Both the position numbers and the translations under genes were made by a program. A stretch of DNA of 64,000 nucleotides from CAZWRV01 sp964636325 (lineage in GTDB: Bacteria > Verrucomicrobiota > Lentisphaeria > Victivallales > GWF2-50-93): the NCBI GenBank assembly GCA_964636325.1, contig CAZWRV010000025.1:3807-67806 (forward strand), read 5' to 3'. Shown in pieces: positions 25,098-33,160 of the stretch (its first letter is position 1; the number at the start of each line of letters is the position of its first letter). Below the pieces are notes generated by a model. That model saw only the letters and a program-made list of their open reading frames with translations, searched no databases and was not told the DNA's origin.

Positions 25098-26480
25098 ATG
25101 CAAATCCTGCAGTTTCTCAAAGAATATTCCCTGTCCCCGGAAAGCATCCTCTGCGGGTTCAGCGGCGGCGCCGACTCGACCGCGCTGCTGCTGATGCTAA
25201 AGGAGTCGGCCTGCGCTGGCAAGGAATTTACAGTCAGGGCGGTACACTTCGAGCACGGCCTGCGCGGCAAGGAATCACGGAGGGATGCCGAATGGTGCCG
25301 CACCTTCTGCCGCCGTATCGGCGTCCCGTGTGAGATACTATCCCTCGACGTCCCGAAAAACAGCAGGCCGGGGGAGGGGACCGAGGAGGCGGCCCGGCGA
25401 CTCCGACTGGAAAGCTGGAGAATGCTTGCGCGTCCCGGCAAAGACGTCGTCGCCCTGGCGCACAACGCCAACGACAGGATCGAGAACATGTTCCTGCGCA
25501 TGATACGCGGCTCCAACTCATCTGGCGTGACATCAATGAGGGAATACCAGGAACTGAAAGGGCTTGTCATTGTCCGGCCGCTCCTTGGCGTGCCACGGGC
25601 TGAAATCGAGAAATTTCTCGCCGGCCGCGGCATATTCGACTTCCGCATGGACAGCAGCAACCGTGAGAACGACTTCAGGAGAAACTACCTGCGGAACGTC
25701 CTTCTCAAGAAACTGTTTTCCCGCTTCTGCGACGCGGAAGGGGGGCTCCTTTCCGCGTTCGAAGCGATCCGCTGCGACGCCGACTTCATAGAGCAGTCCG
25801 CCTTGAAGATTTCCGGAGAGATCAAGGATGCAGCCGCTATTCCGCTGGCCCTCGTCCGCGGGACACATCCAGCCGTCCTCATCCGCGTCCTCAGATACTG
25901 GCTCTCTGAGAAGTTCCAGGAAGATGTCATTCCGGACGGGAACCTGCTCGAACGGCTGATCTCGGAATCCGCCAAGTTCGCGGACTCCTCCGGCATGAAG
26001 GAGCTTTCGATACCGGCCGGCGGCGGACGCGAACTTGTCGTGAGTTCCGCAGGAGTATCCTTGAATGCTTCCTCCATTGTGGACGACGGCGCATCAAAAA
26101 TCCCATGGAACTGGAAGAATTCCAAGGAGATAAGATTCTGCGGACATGTCCTGGGTGCGGAACTGGCCTGCAAGGGAATTCCCTGCAAGAAATTCCATCA
26201 GGACGAGCGCGTCGCATACTTCGACGCCGCAGGATTTCCGGATACACTGATGATCCGCCGCTGGGCCGACGGCGACAGGATGATCCCTTTCGGATTCGAA
26301 AAGCCGGTCAAGGTGAAGAAAGTTTTCGAAGGCAGGAAGATTCCTGCCAGGATGCGATCCCGGATTCCGCTGGTATGCCTTGAAAACGGAGATATATTAT
26401 GGATACCCGGCGTCAGGCGTGCGAATTTCGCACCCGTCGGCCCGGAGACACGGGAGGCGGTTGTCCTAAGAGTGAATTGA
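25098..26480 (+). CDS. tilS: tRNA(Ile)-lysidine synthetase
   Basis: About 460 residues. CGFSGGADSTALL is the ATP-pyrophosphatase P-loop; VRAVHFEHGLRG and VALAHNANDRIENMFLRM match TilS; the C-terminal domain is present (MIRRWADGDRMIPFG). TilS converts C34 of the CAT-anticodon tRNA-Ile to lysidine so it reads AUA. The start is uncertain: ATG 25098 puts the P-loop near residue 20, but no Shine-Dalgarno precedes it, and a TTG at 25023 is possible though AGGAGG is too close to it. Confidence 0.88.
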   Translation: MQILQFLKEYSLSPESILCGFSGGADSTALLLMLKESACAGKEFTVRAVHFEHGLRGKESRRDAEWCRTFCRRIGVPCEILSLDVPKNSRPGEGTEEAARRLRLESWRMLARPGKDVVALAHNANDRIENMFLRMIRGSNSSGVTSMREYQELKGLVIVRPLLGVPRAEIEKFLAGRGIFDFRMDSSNRENDFRRNYLRNVLLKKLFSRFCDAEGGLLSAFEAIRCDADFIEQSALKISGEIKDAAAIPLALVRGTHPAVLIRVLRYWLSEKFQEDVIPDGNLLERLISESAKFADSSGMKELSIPAGGGRELVVSSAGVSLNASSIVDDGASKIPWNWKNSKEIRFCGHVLGAELACKGIPCKKFHQDERVAYFDAAGFPDTLMIRRWADGDRMIPFGFEKPVKVKKVFEGRKIPARMRSRIPLVCLENGDILWIPGVRRANFAPVGPETREAVVLRVN

Positions 26481-26506
26481 GCGGGGAATTCCACAAGCCG
26501 GGGAAC

Positions 26507-26531
26507 GCCGAGCGCCAGCTCGGCCTTTTGT
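26507..26531 (+). terminator. Intrinsic terminator of tilS
   Basis: GCCGAGC-GCCA-GCTCGGC followed by CTTTTGTT, 27 bp after the tilS stop. Confidence 0.7.
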
Positions 26532-26557
26532 TCGAATCCGGATTGTGAGATATATTC

Positions 26558-26570
26558 GATGGAGGGCGGA
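26558..26570 (+). repeat. Partial GGAG-head repeat
   Basis: GATGGAGGGCGGA, the head of the repeat at 44950-45012, without its hairpins, just ahead of a GTAG-family doublet. Confidence 0.4.
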
Positions 26571-26583
26571 CGGTTTTTGCGGT

Positions 26584-26668
26584 ATGAAGCTTAAAGTGGC
26601 GCAGGTATTCTTAACTGCGGAATCGCAGACAGGAATGTCTGATCCACTTGAAGGCTAGTTTCAGGAGG
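26584..26668 (+). repeat. REPIN-like doublet, GTAG family, degenerate copy with Shine-Dalgarno end
   Basis: Core 26594-26649. The outer helix is AAGTGG/CCACTT here, against AAGTA/TACTT in the other copies, i.e. changed on both sides. The left hairpin has decayed; the right (GACAGGAATGTC) remains. A 24-codon frame (MKLKVAQVFLTAESQTGMS...) spans it and the tail TTTCAGGAGG supplies the ribosome binding site of the next gene. Confidence 0.65.
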
Positions 26669-26673
26669 TAGTC

Positions 26674-27741
26674 ATGCATAAGTTCCTGCCGTTCATTATC
26701 TTCGCCTTGTTCTTATGTCAGTTCCCGGCATTCTCCGACGAAGAGCCCGTCCCCGCTGCGGACGAGCAGGCGGAGCCCGCCGACAAGCCTGCCGCCGATG
26801 TCAAGGCGAAGAAGAACGTAGTCATCAAGTGGGATCCGGAGAACCGCGAGGTCTCGGAGCTTATCCCTCTTAAATATATGGACTACAAGACCGTCGAGCA
26901 GGTTTGCAGGCCCTGGCTCTCCAAGACCGGCACGATGGGCCACTTGCCCGAGAGGCAGGCGGTCATCGTCCACGACTTCAAGAAGATCGCAGACAAGATC
27001 AGGAAGTTCATCGAGGACGCGGAGGCGCCGCTGGCCGGGATCGCCGACGTCAACATCAGGATCGACGTGGACTTCGAGGGCTCTTCGAAATCCTCCAGGG
27101 CGAACCTCTACGGAAAGCTGAATTATCCGCCCGGCACGCCGCCCGGGACAATCGTGATCAAGAACGGGAAGGTAGTCAAGCCGGACAGCATAAGCATCGG
27201 CGCGACGCAGAATTCCGGGTACTCGACCGACAACGTCTCGCAGTTCATCGTGACGATGAGCGGCAGACCCGCAAGCCTGTGGGTCGGCAAGACCATTGTC
27301 GACCCTTCGTGGATGAACTACTGCCAGTTTACGCCGACGGTCTACATCCCCGCCGGCGGCGGGGCGACTGTGATCGTCCCCGGCAACAACCCCGACATCG
27401 TCTGGGCGAACGTCGGCTCATCCCTGTGGGTCCGTCCCACATACCTGGGCAACAACCTGATCGAGGTGGAAGTCTTCCCCGTGGTGAGCTGTCTCGACGG
27501 CAAGGGCAAGAGGCAGAACATCAAGGTCCAGTCGGTCTCGACCACCGTCACGGTCCGCGACGGCCAGAGGATCAGCATCGGCGGCGTCGTCAACAGCAAG
27601 AAGGACTTCTACACCAGCTTCTTCGGCCCCGAGTTCATCAGCGGCGACGGCAGGACCAGCGTCCTGGACATCTACCTCACAGCCAGGGTCATGAAGCCGC
27701 GCGAATCCCCCGAAGCTCCCGGATTACCGAAGTTCAGGTGA
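26674..27741 (+). CDS. Short secretin-like exported protein
   Basis: 355 residues. Residues 1-21 are a signal peptide, then a Pro/Ala/Glu linker. KYMDYKTVEQVCRPWLSKTG and AVIVHDFKKIADKIRKFIED form an N1-like secretin domain; SVSTTVTVRDGQRISIGGVV with the late TSVLDIYLTARVM matches the secretin core strand-turn region. Full secretins are about twice as long, so this may be a reduced or orphan type II/III secretion-type outer-membrane protein. No other secretion gene is adjacent. The strong AGGAGG lies in a repeat tail. Confidence 0.62.
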   Translation: MHKFLPFIIFALFLCQFPAFSDEEPVPAADEQAEPADKPAADVKAKKNVVIKWDPENREVSELIPLKYMDYKTVEQVCRPWLSKTGTMGHLPERQAVIVHDFKKIADKIRKFIEDAEAPLAGIADVNIRIDVDFEGSSKSSRANLYGKLNYPPGTPPGTIVIKNGKVVKPDSISIGATQNSGYSTDNVSQFIVTMSGRPASLWVGKTIVDPSWMNYCQFTPTVYIPAGGGATVIVPGNNPDIVWANVGSSLWVRPTYLGNNLIEVEVFPVVSCLDGKGKRQNIKVQSVSTTVTVRDGQRISIGGVVNSKKDFYTSFFGPEFISGDGRTSVLDIYLTARVMKPRESPEAPGLPKFR

Positions 27742-27812
27742 GGGCAAAGGCGGGCGATATACTAATCGTCGATTCGTTGAAGGCCGGGCTGGCCTGGAAC
27801 AGCAAGGCCGGC

Positions 27813-29819
27813 TCAGGAAAGTTTCCACGTCCGGTCTCCGATCCAAAGGCATATGCCATTCCCTTCGCGGCTTAAGCGCGGCATGACGGCGGGGGGGGGC
27901 TTCGCTGCAGTCCAGGCCCAGGCCTGCTGTGCCGCCCGGCGCTCTTTTGACGTGAAGCGCAGCCACCGTGCCGCTTTTATCTGACCATAGGCTGGCGTCC
28001 AGAATCTCTCTTCGTCTGAGGGGAGAGTTGCGTCATTGTCGAGTGCCGTCATGGCCAATTGGAGAGTGCTGTGGACAGCGATACGCCAGCCGCCGGGGGC
28101 GCGTTCGAGCGGATCAGCGCCTGGGATGAGCCAGCTTGTGACCCATGCGATGGGATGCGGCGCCTTCAAATCGTCTATGACGACCACCCATGGGAGCTTG
28201 GAATCGCCGCAGAGGAAAACGGTGCGCACCGCAAATGCGTCGGGACAACCCGTGAAGAGACGGTGCCCGGAGCGCAGGACCATGAAGTCGCCGCGGTCCT
28301 CGGCTTCGACAGGATCCATTCGCGGGTCTCCCGGCAATGCGTTCTTGATCGATCCCTCGTTTGACGACCTCATCCCGACGCCGGCAATCGCTGGCAGGAC
28401 GCTGTTGTGGGATTCGGCATGCCTGACCCAGATTCTGTCGAAGTCGTCCACGTATAGATAGCGCCCCGGATCGGTCAGGGCAGGCATCCCGAAAGCCTCC
28501 CAATAGAGGCTAAGGTTGTCATAGTGCGCGTGCCATTCGCTGTTAGCCCCGTTCCTCAAGATCGCGAAGCTGGCGTCGGAGCCAGCTTCCGTGGCAGCGC
28601 ACGCGAATCCGCCGGATGCGAACAGGGATGTACGGGCTTTCACGGCGGAGGTACGCGAATCCCATGTCTTTCCGCCGCCGACCCATACGCTCAGATAGGT
28701 CGGAGGGCACGGCCTCCTTGTGGTGAAATCCGGATGAAGCAGCTTGATTATCGAAAGTGCGTAGGACGACGGCGTCCGGTCGCTGTCTCCAATAGGAGGA
28801 TCGTTTCCGTCAGGGCACTGCATCGCGTCGGTGGCCTCGCCCATCCGCTTAAGGATTTCGTAGGAGTAATCGGCCATGGGTTCGCCCATGCGCCGGGCCT
28901 GGTAGGCGGGGATTCCATACGAGGATATGCACAGCGCATGATAGTGCGGGCTCATCTCGTACTGGATGCCGTCGGGAAGGACGGCCGCCGTCAGGCTTGC
29001 TTCAAGAATGTTCCTGCATGCGTGCCTCCATGTGTCCATCCCCACCAGTTCCGGAAGCGAAGCGGCCCAGAGGAATAGCGCTTCGAACTGCATCGCGTCA
29101 TGGTTCGATCTTATTTCTCCGACTCCGATGGATGCCACCATGTCGAAGAGCTTGATGCTGCGCGCCAGACCTGCCGAAATCTGTTCCGGGGTGGTTTCAG
29201 GCGCATGGACAGATAGCCAGAACGCCCAATACCAGTTCATGAGGCGGATTGACATGTCGAGCCTGAGGTATGGCGGCTCATATGCCGAATGGTAGATGCT
29301 CTGAAGTTTCGCACGCGAGCCGGGAAGGGGAGCGGGCGCGCGCTCCGTGAAGAAGTCCCATTCACGCCAGAGCGCATCAAGATATTTGACTTCGCGGCGG
29401 TGCCAGTATGCGCGTGCGAGCGAAGCGAACCAGCGGTGCCGGCACAGCCCCATTATCGCCTGAGGATCCTTGTCGGGAAAGGATGTGAAGTTGAACCCCG
29501 GAGGATATTCTGTGAACCGTTCGCTGTGAGGATCCGTGGCCGCGCATACTCTGCCCGCGACAGCTTCGTCCGCTATGCGCCTCTCCCATCCCCATCCAGC
29601 CGGATCGTAGGAAGCGGCGAGATCTTCTATGCGGGGAAGCGTCGTGGGATCGAAAAGAGTCAGGTGGCTGTCACGCGCTCTCAGGTATTCGGCCAGTCCG
29701 GCGCTAAAGCCCTTAGGGTGCATGTCCAAATCCCTGGCAAGATCGCAGTCGAGCCGGTGATGCAGCAGCTGTTCCGGTGCCATTTCGGACTCGACGTAGT
29801 CGAAGCTGTATTTGGCCAT
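27813..29819 (-). CDS. Heparinase II/III-family polysaccharide lyase
   Basis: 668 residues. The N-terminal alpha/alpha toroid includes NHDAMQFEALFLWA and LPDGIQYEMSPHYHAL (Asn/His and Tyr/His typical of the active site); the C-terminal beta-sandwich has EWHAHYDNLSLYWEAFG and LTDPGRYLY. These lyases cut uronic-acid-containing glycans by beta-elimination. No signal peptide is visible, so it may act in the cytoplasm or be exported otherwise. It lies 57 bp downstream of the pseudopilin gene, probably co-transcribed and controlled by the divergent GntR/LacI-type regulator. Confidence 0.85.
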   Translation of the reverse strand: MAKYSFDYVESEMAPEQLLHHRLDCDLARDLDMHPKGFSAGLAEYLRARDSHLTLFDPTTLPRIEDLAASYDPAGWGWERRIADEAVAGRVCAATDPHSERFTEYPPGFNFTSFPDKDPQAIMGLCRHRWFASLARAYWHRREVKYLDALWREWDFFTERAPAPLPGSRAKLQSIYHSAYEPPYLRLDMSIRLMNWYWAFWLSVHAPETTPEQISAGLARSIKLFDMVASIGVGEIRSNHDAMQFEALFLWAASLPELVGMDTWRHACRNILEASLTAAVLPDGIQYEMSPHYHALCISSYGIPAYQARRMGEPMADYSYEILKRMGEATDAMQCPDGNDPPIGDSDRTPSSYALSIIKLLHPDFTTRRPCPPTYLSVWVGGGKTWDSRTSAVKARTSLFASGGFACAATEAGSDASFAILRNGANSEWHAHYDNLSLYWEAFGMPALTDPGRYLYVDDFDRIWVRHAESHNSVLPAIAGVGMRSSNEGSIKNALPGDPRMDPVEAEDRGDFMVLRSGHRLFTGCPDAFAVRTVFLCGDSKLPWVVVIDDLKAPHPIAWVTSWLIPGADPLERAPGGWRIAVHSTLQLAMTALDNDATLPSDEERFWTPAYGQIKAARWLRFTSKERRAAQQAWAWTAAKPPPAVMPRLSREGNGICLWIGDRTWKLS

Positions 29820-29876
29820 GATTCCGCCCCTGCGATAATCTTGACTGCCGTTAGGATGACATTCGCGTCCGTCGTC

Positions 29877-30725
29877 TTACGGGAGAGGGTAATAAATGTT
29901 TCCGTAATAGCCCCAGGTGCAGGAACTGCCGGACGGGTTATACCAATAGTGCATGCTGCCAGGGTCATACTTCGCCCACCTGCCGCTGCCGTCGTGGAAG
30001 ACCGCGTTCGCCCCGCGGATGTTTCCTGTGCCCGTCCCGTGGTTCGAATAAAGCCAGAGCACGCCGTTCTTCCAGTTGGCGTCCGACACGTGTGGAAGGC
30101 GTTGATCGAGTATTGGATATTCGCCCCAGTAGAGGCTGAATTTCACATTTCTCTTGATCGCAGTAATCGGGGCGGGGGTTGTGGCACCTACACCTATCAC
30201 CCCCACCAGGACGTAGTACGTTCCGTTCTTTATCGAAGCCGATGTGGACAAGCTGTTGTATTCAGTGCAGTATGGCAGGGACGTCGCGGAGTCGGCAGGG
30301 CAGGCTCCCTTCAGATACCCGCGCAGATATTCAACCGTCTTTTTGCCCTGGGTGCCCCACCATGCGTCAGGATAATATTCGTGCGCCGGATAGAGGTCGT
30401 CGAAGTCGTTGGCGTATTGATCGACGGCCAGGAATATCTGCTTCTGGATGTTCAGGCAGCTTATCTGGCTTGCAGACTGCCGGGCCAGCCTCAGCGCGGG
30501 CAGCAGGATGGAGGCCAGGATCGCGATGATCGCTATGACCACCAGCAGCTCTATCAACGTGAAGCGCTTCCGGCTTTGTCCGCCACCGCGTGCCGCCCCG
30601 GGAGCAGCCGCCCGAAGGGCTACGCCCTGGCAGGCGGGCAGTTCGGTGAGCTTGAAGCCCGCCGGATTGCTTCGTGTCCGATGGTCATCTCCGGCCGGGG
30701 CGGTACTTTGCCGCTTGATAATCAT
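29877..30725 (-). CDS. Prepilin-type N-terminal cleavage/methylation protein (pseudopilin)
   Basis: 282 residues with an unusually long ~50-residue leader before KRFTLIELLVVIAIIAILAS, the type IV prepilin cleavage and hydrophobic helix. The rest is a globular domain with NHGTGTGNIRGANAVFHDGSG, shown here as NHGTGTG...AVFHDGSGRW, the H-x(9)-DG type end. Such proteins are hugely expanded in Lentisphaerota and Planctomycetota and often sit beside lyase genes; their role, perhaps glycan binding or uptake, is not settled. A shorter start may exist. Confidence 0.82.
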   Translation of the reverse strand: MIIKRQSTAPAGDDHRTRSNPAGFKLTELPACQGVALRAAAPGAARGGGQSRKRFTLIELLVVIAIIAILASILLPALRLARQSASQISCLNIQKQIFLAVDQYANDFDDLYPAHEYYPDAWWGTQGKKTVEYLRGYLKGACPADSATSLPYCTEYNSLSTSASIKNGTYYVLVGVIGVGATTPAPITAIKRNVKFSLYWGEYPILDQRLPHVSDANWKNGVLWLYSNHGTGTGNIRGANAVFHDGSGRWAKYDPGSMHYWYNPSGSSCTWGYYGNIYYPLP

Positions 30726-30750
30726 GATTCCTGCTCTGCCTTAAAATGTA

Positions 30751-30766
30751 ATATGAAATATCATAT
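30751..30766. promoter_or_regulatory. Palindromic operator upstream of the pseudopilin gene
   Basis: ATATGA-AATA-TCATAT, a perfect inverted repeat 26 bp upstream of the pseudopilin ATG. A likely site for the divergently encoded regulator. Confidence 0.5.
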
Positions 30767-30901
30767 TTATTGCCATACCGGAAGAATAGCGGCATCGGGC
30801 AGCGTGCCTTATGTCCAATTATGAATCTATTATATTATCCATCCATGGACAAGTCAATATTTTTCGGCCCTAAACTTCGAGAAAAGCTAGATAAAAAAAA
30901 T

Positions 30902-30925
30902 ATATGTCATATAATATGTCATATA
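30902..30925. promoter_or_regulatory. Tandem 12-bp operator repeats upstream of the regulator gene
   Basis: Two exact copies of ATATGTCATATA, each itself a near-palindrome, directly before the ribosome binding site GGAG. The site resembles the ATATGA/TCATAT palindrome at 30751, so one protein may bind both. Confidence 0.5.
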
Positions 30926-30939
30926 AACAGGAGCATTTC

Positions 30940-31992
30940 ATGCGCAGAAGATCCGGAGGCGTCGGGGACGGACTTTATGCCGATCTCAAGGATATCGCGA
31001 TGGGCTCACCGCCGCAGACCCCTCTTGACACGGAGAAGGCTCTCTGCGGGAAATACGGGATCAGCCGCATCACTGTCCGGGCGGCGATGCGCCGTCTTCT
31101 GGACGAGGGCCTGATATACAGGATAAAGGGGAGCGGGACTTTTGTCTCGCTGCACGACGGCAACAAGTCCTCCCGCGAGACCATCGTATATTCGCAGTGG
31201 AGCGGCAGTTTCTCGCACCCTTTCTTCTCCGAAATGATGAAGGGGATAATTGAGAAGGCCGGCAGATACGGCGCAGATGTGAGCATAATCCCCTACAAGT
31301 TGACGCCGGCGGACAACGAGGCCGCGTTCATCAAGGCCGCCGGCAGCCCGTGGTGCATGGGGGCGATAGTCCCGTTTTTCCTTGAAGACATCTGGGCCAT
31401 GCTAAGGAAGGCGAACCCGCAGATTTCGATTGTGACGACGACTCTCCGCCCCGAGAAAATGCCCCGCAATGCCTGTTCGTTCACGCTGGATGCCTACGAA
31501 TTTGGACGGCTGGCCGGAGGGTATTTGGCCGGATGCGGCGTTGAGGCTGTCCTCTACGTGGGCTGCGACAAGGCCGCAATGGCGGGCGTAAGAAGCGTAG
31601 CGGATTCCGCCGGCAAGAAATATCTGCAGATACCTTTGAAGTCGGCCTCCGAATTCGACATCGACGGGATAATCCGCAAGTTGTCAGGGCATGAAGGGCA
31701 TGGACTTGTGATAGGGGACGACGTCCTGGCAAGGAAGCTTTTCGACGCATTCTATGCCCGCGGAATAAATCCGGCCAAAAGGTTCAAGATCGCGTCATAC
31801 GCCAACAAGGGCGACCGCTTTCCGCTGGAGGGGGCGGCCCGGATCGAATTCGACGGCTTCGAGATGGGCGAGAAGTGTGTAGCAATGCTTTTCGCCATGA
31901 AGGCGGATCCCTCGCTCCGGGAGCTCGACGTCAGCCTACGCCCGAAGCTGAAACTGCTGTCGGGCCAGCAATTGTCGACGCGCGGTCCGTGA
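30940..31992 (+). CDS. GntR-type HTH regulator with LacI-like sugar-binding domain
   Basis: 350 residues. The N-terminal ~70 residues are a winged helix: EKALCGKYGISRITVRAAMR and RIKGSGTFVS. The remainder is a periplasmic-binding-protein-like effector domain (SHPFFSEMMKGIIEKAG, LVIGDDVLARKLFDAFYARG). This GntR/LacI hybrid class usually represses sugar-utilisation genes. It is divergent from the pseudopilin-heparinase pair, so a glycan fragment is the expected ligand. ATG 30940 is used because GGAGCATTTC precedes it. Confidence 0.85.
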   Translation: MRRRSGGVGDGLYADLKDIAMGSPPQTPLDTEKALCGKYGISRITVRAAMRRLLDEGLIYRIKGSGTFVSLHDGNKSSRETIVYSQWSGSFSHPFFSEMMKGIIEKAGRYGADVSIIPYKLTPADNEAAFIKAAGSPWCMGAIVPFFLEDIWAMLRKANPQISIVTTTLRPEKMPRNACSFTLDAYEFGRLAGGYLAGCGVEAVLYVGCDKAAMAGVRSVADSAGKKYLQIPLKSASEFDIDGIIRKLSGHEGHGLVIGDDVLARKLFDAFYARGINPAKRFKIASYANKGDRFPLEGAARIEFDGFEMGEKCVAMLFAMKADPSLRELDVSLRPKLKLLSGQQLSTRGP

Positions 31993-31997
31993 TATGC

Positions 31998-33062
31998 CTA
32001 TACGGCGCAATCGCAAGACTCCAATTTTCCCGTCCGCCGGACGGAGGATGCCACAATTTCCAGCAGGGGCTTTTCCATCATGAGGATGGCCGGTCTCTTT
32101 TTAAGTGGCAGGCGTCTGCGGATCATCGGTCCGATTATCTTGCCGGCTGACGCGTATCTTCCCGAGAATACGATGAAGTCCGCGCCGCCCATGGCCGCAG
32201 CGGCCGCGCCGCAGGACTGTATGATCCTGTAGAGCAGTATCTTCTTGGCCATGTCGTATTTCCTGCTGGCCCCTTGCAGGAGCTTGCCCAGCCCGATCCG
32301 GCTCCCGGTCAGCCCCAGTATTCCGCTTTCCTCCGCGAGCATCTTGTTTATCTGTTCCGGCCCCCAGCCGAGCTTTTTCGAAAGGTTGATGACTATGAAA
32401 GGGTCTATCTCTCCGCATGTTGTTTCGCCCGGAATGCCTTCGAGGGGCGTGGCGCCGCCGGTCACCATGATCGGACTGCCGCCAATAATCGCCGTGATTT
32501 CCGGGACCGGCTCGAGGCATATCGATATGACCCTCTCCGTCCCGGCGTATGGCTGTTTCTCGAAGATGCTCCTGAATGCCGCCTCATGGAAAAGGCCGTG
32601 GTGTCCGGTCCGGCGGAAGACCTGGCCGGGGACGGCGCCGTCGGATATCGCGTAGCCCGCCTCCCGCTCCGGAAGACAGCTGAAGAAGGCGTTTTCGGCC
32701 GCGAAGGAGAATGATGCCCTGCCGAAGCGCTTCTGGAGCTCCTTGCAGAGGGCGGTGATCTGGGGGATGTGCAGGGGCGCCGAATAGCTTATCCTGGCGA
32801 GCCTGGCAAATATTTCGGCGTCGGCCGGAACGTTGCTCGCGGAGAACTCCGCCCCTCCGGACGGAAGCCTGATGCACACATGATCCGGCGTGCAGCCGCA
32901 GGCGGCGGACAGCTTCGAACTTATCTCCTCGGCGATTTTTCCTGCGTCGCCGGAATTCATCCAGCTTTTGACTTCCGCGCGGGGTATGATGGCCAAGAAT
33001 CCGTTCTTGTAAAGGGCGAATTCGATTTTAGAAAGCGACGGTGAAATGCTCAATATCTTCAT
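31998..33062 (-). CDS. Degenerate acetate kinase paralogue
   Basis: 354 residues, aligning by eye along the acetate kinase next to it. Shared blocks are VTGGATPLEGIPGETTCGEI against FSPLQGLVMSTRSGDL, and LAEESGILGLTGSRIGLGKL against LNNRSGVLGLSG. Catalytic motifs are lost: NCGSSSLKY is SPSLSKIEF, HRVVHGG has no counterpart arginine pair, HGTSH is HGLFH, and STRSGDLDP is ETTCGEIDP. It is therefore probably not an acetate kinase; it could be a regulatory or partner subunit, or a kinase of altered specificity. GAAGGAAGAAC precedes ATG 33062; the frame upstream is not family-like. Confidence 0.68.
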   Translation of the reverse strand: MKILSISPSLSKIEFALYKNGFLAIIPRAEVKSWMNSGDAGKIAEEISSKLSAACGCTPDHVCIRLPSGGAEFSASNVPADAEIFARLARISYSAPLHIPQITALCKELQKRFGRASFSFAAENAFFSCLPEREAGYAISDGAVPGQVFRRTGHHGLFHEAAFRSIFEKQPYAGTERVISICLEPVPEITAIIGGSPIMVTGGATPLEGIPGETTCGEIDPFIVINLSKKLGWGPEQINKMLAEESGILGLTGSRIGLGKLLQGASRKYDMAKKILLYRIIQSCGAAAAAMGGADFIVFSGRYASAGKIIGPMIRRRLPLKKRPAILMMEKPLLEIVASSVRRTGKLESCDCAV

Positions 33063-33160
33063 GTTCTTCCTTCTTTGTTTGATTATATGCCGGGTTCCGG
33101 ATGCCAGATGCCATAGTATGGATTCAGCTCTCATCCTCTCCAATGCTTGCGTATCACGGT

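Noticed and set aside
28059..28364. 101-codon plus-strand frame near the heparinase gene end
   Set aside because: Antisense shadow with no ribosome binding site.
29289..30824. A 511-codon plus-strand frame opposite heparinase and pseudopilin
   Set aside because: Low-information Arg/Val/Ala-rich translation, antisense to two recognisable genes; an effect of high G/C content.
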